A stretch of 7,683 bases of DNA, from assembly GCA_964423195.1 (NCBI GenBank), contig CAYRDY010000096.1, forward strand, positions 1-7,683, in the 5' to 3' direction. Positions within the stretch are counted from its first letter, which is position 1; every line of letters starts with the position of its first letter. This DNA is from CAKRHR01 sp964423195 (GTDB lineage: Bacteria > Bacillota > Clostridia > Lachnospirales > Lachnospiraceae). Both the position numbers and the translations under genes were made by a program. This document shows, piece after piece, positions 5,802 through 7,683 of the stretch. The notes beneath the pieces were generated by a model. The model saw only the letters and a list, made by a program, of their open reading frames with translations, ran no database searches and was not told the DNA's origin.

Positions 5802-6939
5802 GCCGGACGCCGCCGCGGTCAGTCTCGCCGGATATGCGCTTTCGGCCGCGGAGATGGATAAGATTTTGGCGGCGTTATCTAAAAAATACAAAATTTACGC
5901 GCCGATTTGTCTGCCGAACCGCGGCGCCAAGAAGGGCACGGATCTGGTGCGCTACGGCGAGATCAGCTCCGTAAAAGAGATCGTTTACGACAGGCAGTCC
6001 GACTTTTCGCCGAAGGAGGTCATTTATCCGGTCACACAGACCATGATCTATTTCACGGAGAAGGACTGCACGGCTTCCGAGATCGACGACAGCAAGGGAC
6101 TGTTGATCTTTGCGCGGCCATGCGATATCAACGGTATTCGTCGCCTGGACAATATCTTTATCAATAACGGGCAGCCGGACTTGTACTACAGCCGCATGCG
6201 CGACCGAGTCAAATTTGTGATGATGGAATGCCCGCACAGTTTTGAGCACTGCTTCTGCGTGTCAATGGGGACAAACAAAACCGATGATTACGCGATGGCC
6301 GTGAAATTGACGCGGGATGGCGTACTCGCGGCGGTGAAGGACGCCGAGCTTGATCAATATTTTCGGGAGGCTCTGGAAGCAGCGTCCGTCGGCAGCGCGG
6401 CAGCAGAGGCAGATGTGATGGCGAAAGCCAGTGGTGCGGCTCCGATTTCAAAAGCGGATTATGTGCCGACGTTTGTGACTGAGAATGAGCGCAAAGCTGT
6501 GTTGCCTAAGATTCCGGACAGAGAGACCCTCAAAAGGGCCAGTGAGCTGGAATTCTGGAAGAAATATGACGATCAGTGCATCGGCTGCGGCGGCTGCAAT
6601 ACCGTGTGTATGACCTGCAGCTGTTTTGACACGGTGGATATCATTTACAAAGAGGGCAGCCGCGACGGCGAGCGTCGCAGGGTGTGGTCCTCGTGTATGC
6701 TGGACGATTTCACAAGAACCGCCGGCGGAGCAAGGGCGAGAAAGACGCCGGGCGCCAATATGCGGTTCAAAGTGCTGCACAAGGTGTATGACTATCGTGC
6801 ACGCTTCGGCGGCACCGAGCATATGTGCGTGGGCTGTGGGCGCTGCGATATCCGCTGTCCGAAAGAGATTTCATTTTTTGACGCCGTCAATACGCTGAGC
6901 GCTGAGCTACAGGCAAAGGAGGGAACGCCAGATGAATAA
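5802..6939 (+). CDS. asrA: Anaerobic sulfite reductase subunit A (AsrA), 5' end lost in the gap
   Basis: Iron-sulfur subunit of the NAD(P)H-dependent assimilatory-type/dissimilatory AsrABC sulfite reductase. It relays electrons from the flavin subunit AsrB towards the siroheme subunit AsrC, which reduces sulfite to sulfide in the cytoplasm. About 378 codons are visible. Recognisable family stretches are KKYKIYAP near the N-terminus, LLIFARPCDINGIRRLD (nt 6103-6153), the CFCVSMGTNKTD block (nt 6253-6288), and two ferredoxin-like cysteine clusters, CIGCGGCNTVCMTC (from nt 6577) and CVGCGRCDIRC (nt 6826-6858). The true start is probably inside the gap: the only in-frame ATG nearby (5854) lacks a ribosome binding site and would trim conserved sequence. 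An Ala-rich segment (about nt 6364-6450) looks inserted relative to the enterobacterial AsrA I remember (about 347 aa). It overlaps asrB by 8 nt. Confidence 0.95.
6916..6922 (+). promoter_or_regulatory. Ribosome binding site of asrB
   Basis: AAGGAGG within the end of asrA, 9 nt before the ATG at 6932. It supports this ATG rather than the downstream Met codons at 6944 and 6947. Confidence 0.7.
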
Positions 6940-7683
6940 TATCATGATGCCGACGCATCATAAGATCTTAAAGGTGATCAAGGAGACGCAGGCGGAATAC
7001 ACCTTCCGTGTCGAATGTGATCTTGAAACGCAGCACGGCCAGTTTTTCCAGCTCTCGATCCCGAAGGTCGGCGAGGCGCCGATCTCTGTCAGCGGCAAGG
7101 GCGACGGCTATGTCGAGTTTACCATCCGCAAGGTGGGGCGTCTGACCGAGGGCATTTTCGGCCTGGCACCTGGCGATATGCTGTTCATGCGCGGTCCTTA
7201 CGGCAACGCGTTCCCGGTCGAGCAGTTCAAACACAAGCACCTCGTCGTGATCTGCGGCGGCACGGGCATGGCACCGGTCAAGACCATGCTCAATGAATTC
7301 TATGACCATCCGCAGGAATGCGAGAGCGTCTACCTGATCGCCGGATTCAAGGATATCAATTGTGTGCTTTTTACAGAGGAGATTGAGAAATTTAAGAGCC
7401 GCTTCCACACGATTGCGACGCTGGACAATACCACGGCGCCGGGATTTGAGACCGGCATGGTGACGCGACACATTCCGTCGATACCGTTCGCGGAATTTGA
7501 CGATTTCAATGTGGTGATCGTCGGCCCGCCGGTCATGATGCATTTTGCGGCGATGGAGTGCATGAAGTGCGGCGTGCCCGAAGAAAAGATATGGGTGTCA
7601 TTTGAGCGCAGGATGTCCTGCGCGGTCGGCAAGTGCGGGCACTGCAAGATCAATGAGACCTATGTGTGCCTGGAAGGGCCGGT
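6932..7683 (+). CDS. asrB: Anaerobic sulfite reductase subunit B (AsrB), 3' truncated by the window
   Basis: Flavin and NAD(P)H-binding electron-input subunit of AsrABC, related to PyrK and ferredoxin-NADP reductases. It oxidises NAD(P)H and passes electrons to AsrA. 250 complete codons are visible; the family is roughly 265-275 residues, so only the extreme C-terminus is missing. In order: a beta-barrel FAD domain (about 10-100) with APISVS (49-54) in place of the usual RxYS motif and the conserved RGPYGN (87-92), the nucleotide-binding CGGTGMAP (108-115), VGPPVM (197-202), and a C-terminal 2Fe-2S motif with C230, C235, C238 and C246. The start ATG overlaps the end of asrA by 8 nt. The frame stays open to the window edge. 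The siroheme subunit gene asrC is expected directly downstream. Confidence 0.95.
   Translation, partial: MNNIMMPTHHKILKVIKETQAEYTFRVECDLETQHGQFFQLSIPKVGEAPISVSGKGDGYVEFTIRKVGRLTEGIFGLAPGDMLFMRGPYGNAFPVEQFKHKHLVVICGGTGMAPVKTMLNEFYDHPQECESVYLIAGFKDINCVLFTEEIEKFKSRFHTIATLDNTTAPGFETGMVTRHIPSIPFAEFDDFNVVIVGPPVMMHFAAMECMKCGVPEEKIWVSFERRMSCAVGKCGHCKINETYVCLEGP

Noticed and set aside
5473..6939. A single 488-codon reading frame across the Ns into AsrA
   Set aside because: The part left of the gap is out of frame with the TorD-like gene and is only open by chance; the frame across undetermined bases has no meaning.

Overview
The window looks like a piece of an anaerobic, clostridia-like Firmicutes genome, probably from a draft or metagenome assembly. 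The reasons are strong AGGAGG-type ribosome binding sites, sigma-A-like promoters, a clostridial-type anaerobic sulfite reductase (asr) locus, and a run of exactly 100 Ns that reads as a scaffold gap. The taxonomic call is inference; no rRNA or other marker gene is present.

Left part (1-1417): a gene-free leader (1-343) with a good promoter, two TGAAA/TTTCA dyads and a possible 20-codon leader ORF precedes a small, helical, unrecognised protein (344-622). It converges on an inositol-monophosphatase-family gene on the minus strand (644-1417), which has its own TTGACA-17-TAAACT promoter.

Divergent intergenic region (1418-1804): it carries the minus-strand promoter, a mosaic of tandem short repeats (1529-1635), a plus-strand promoter, and a perfect 18-bp palindrome (1673-1690) touching the -10 box. 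This is a dense control region for the operon to its right.

Right part (1805-7683, all plus strand): a tightly packed operon. In order it encodes a DMSO-reductase-superfamily molybdopterin enzyme (914 aa from the preferred start), a four-cluster ferredoxin subunit, a TorD-family maturation chaperone (3' end lost in the gap), AsrA (5' end lost in the gap) and AsrB (cut by the window edge). Where both ends are visible, genes overlap by 4-8 nt (ATGA and TTGA junctions), which suggests translational coupling.

How the genes may work together: AsrB takes electrons from NAD(P)H through flavin and a 2Fe-2S centre, and AsrA passes them through 4Fe-4S clusters to the siroheme subunit AsrC, expected just beyond the window, which reduces sulfite to sulfide. 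The co-transcribed molybdoenzyme and ferredoxin have neither a Tat signal nor a membrane anchor gene in view, so they appear soluble and cytoplasmic. The best hypothesis is that they form sulfite, or reduce a sulfur compound, next to AsrABC, for example in a thiosulfate/polysulfide-type reaction. The substrate cannot be read from the sequence, and the linkage of this soluble molybdoenzyme to asr is the most interesting point in the window.
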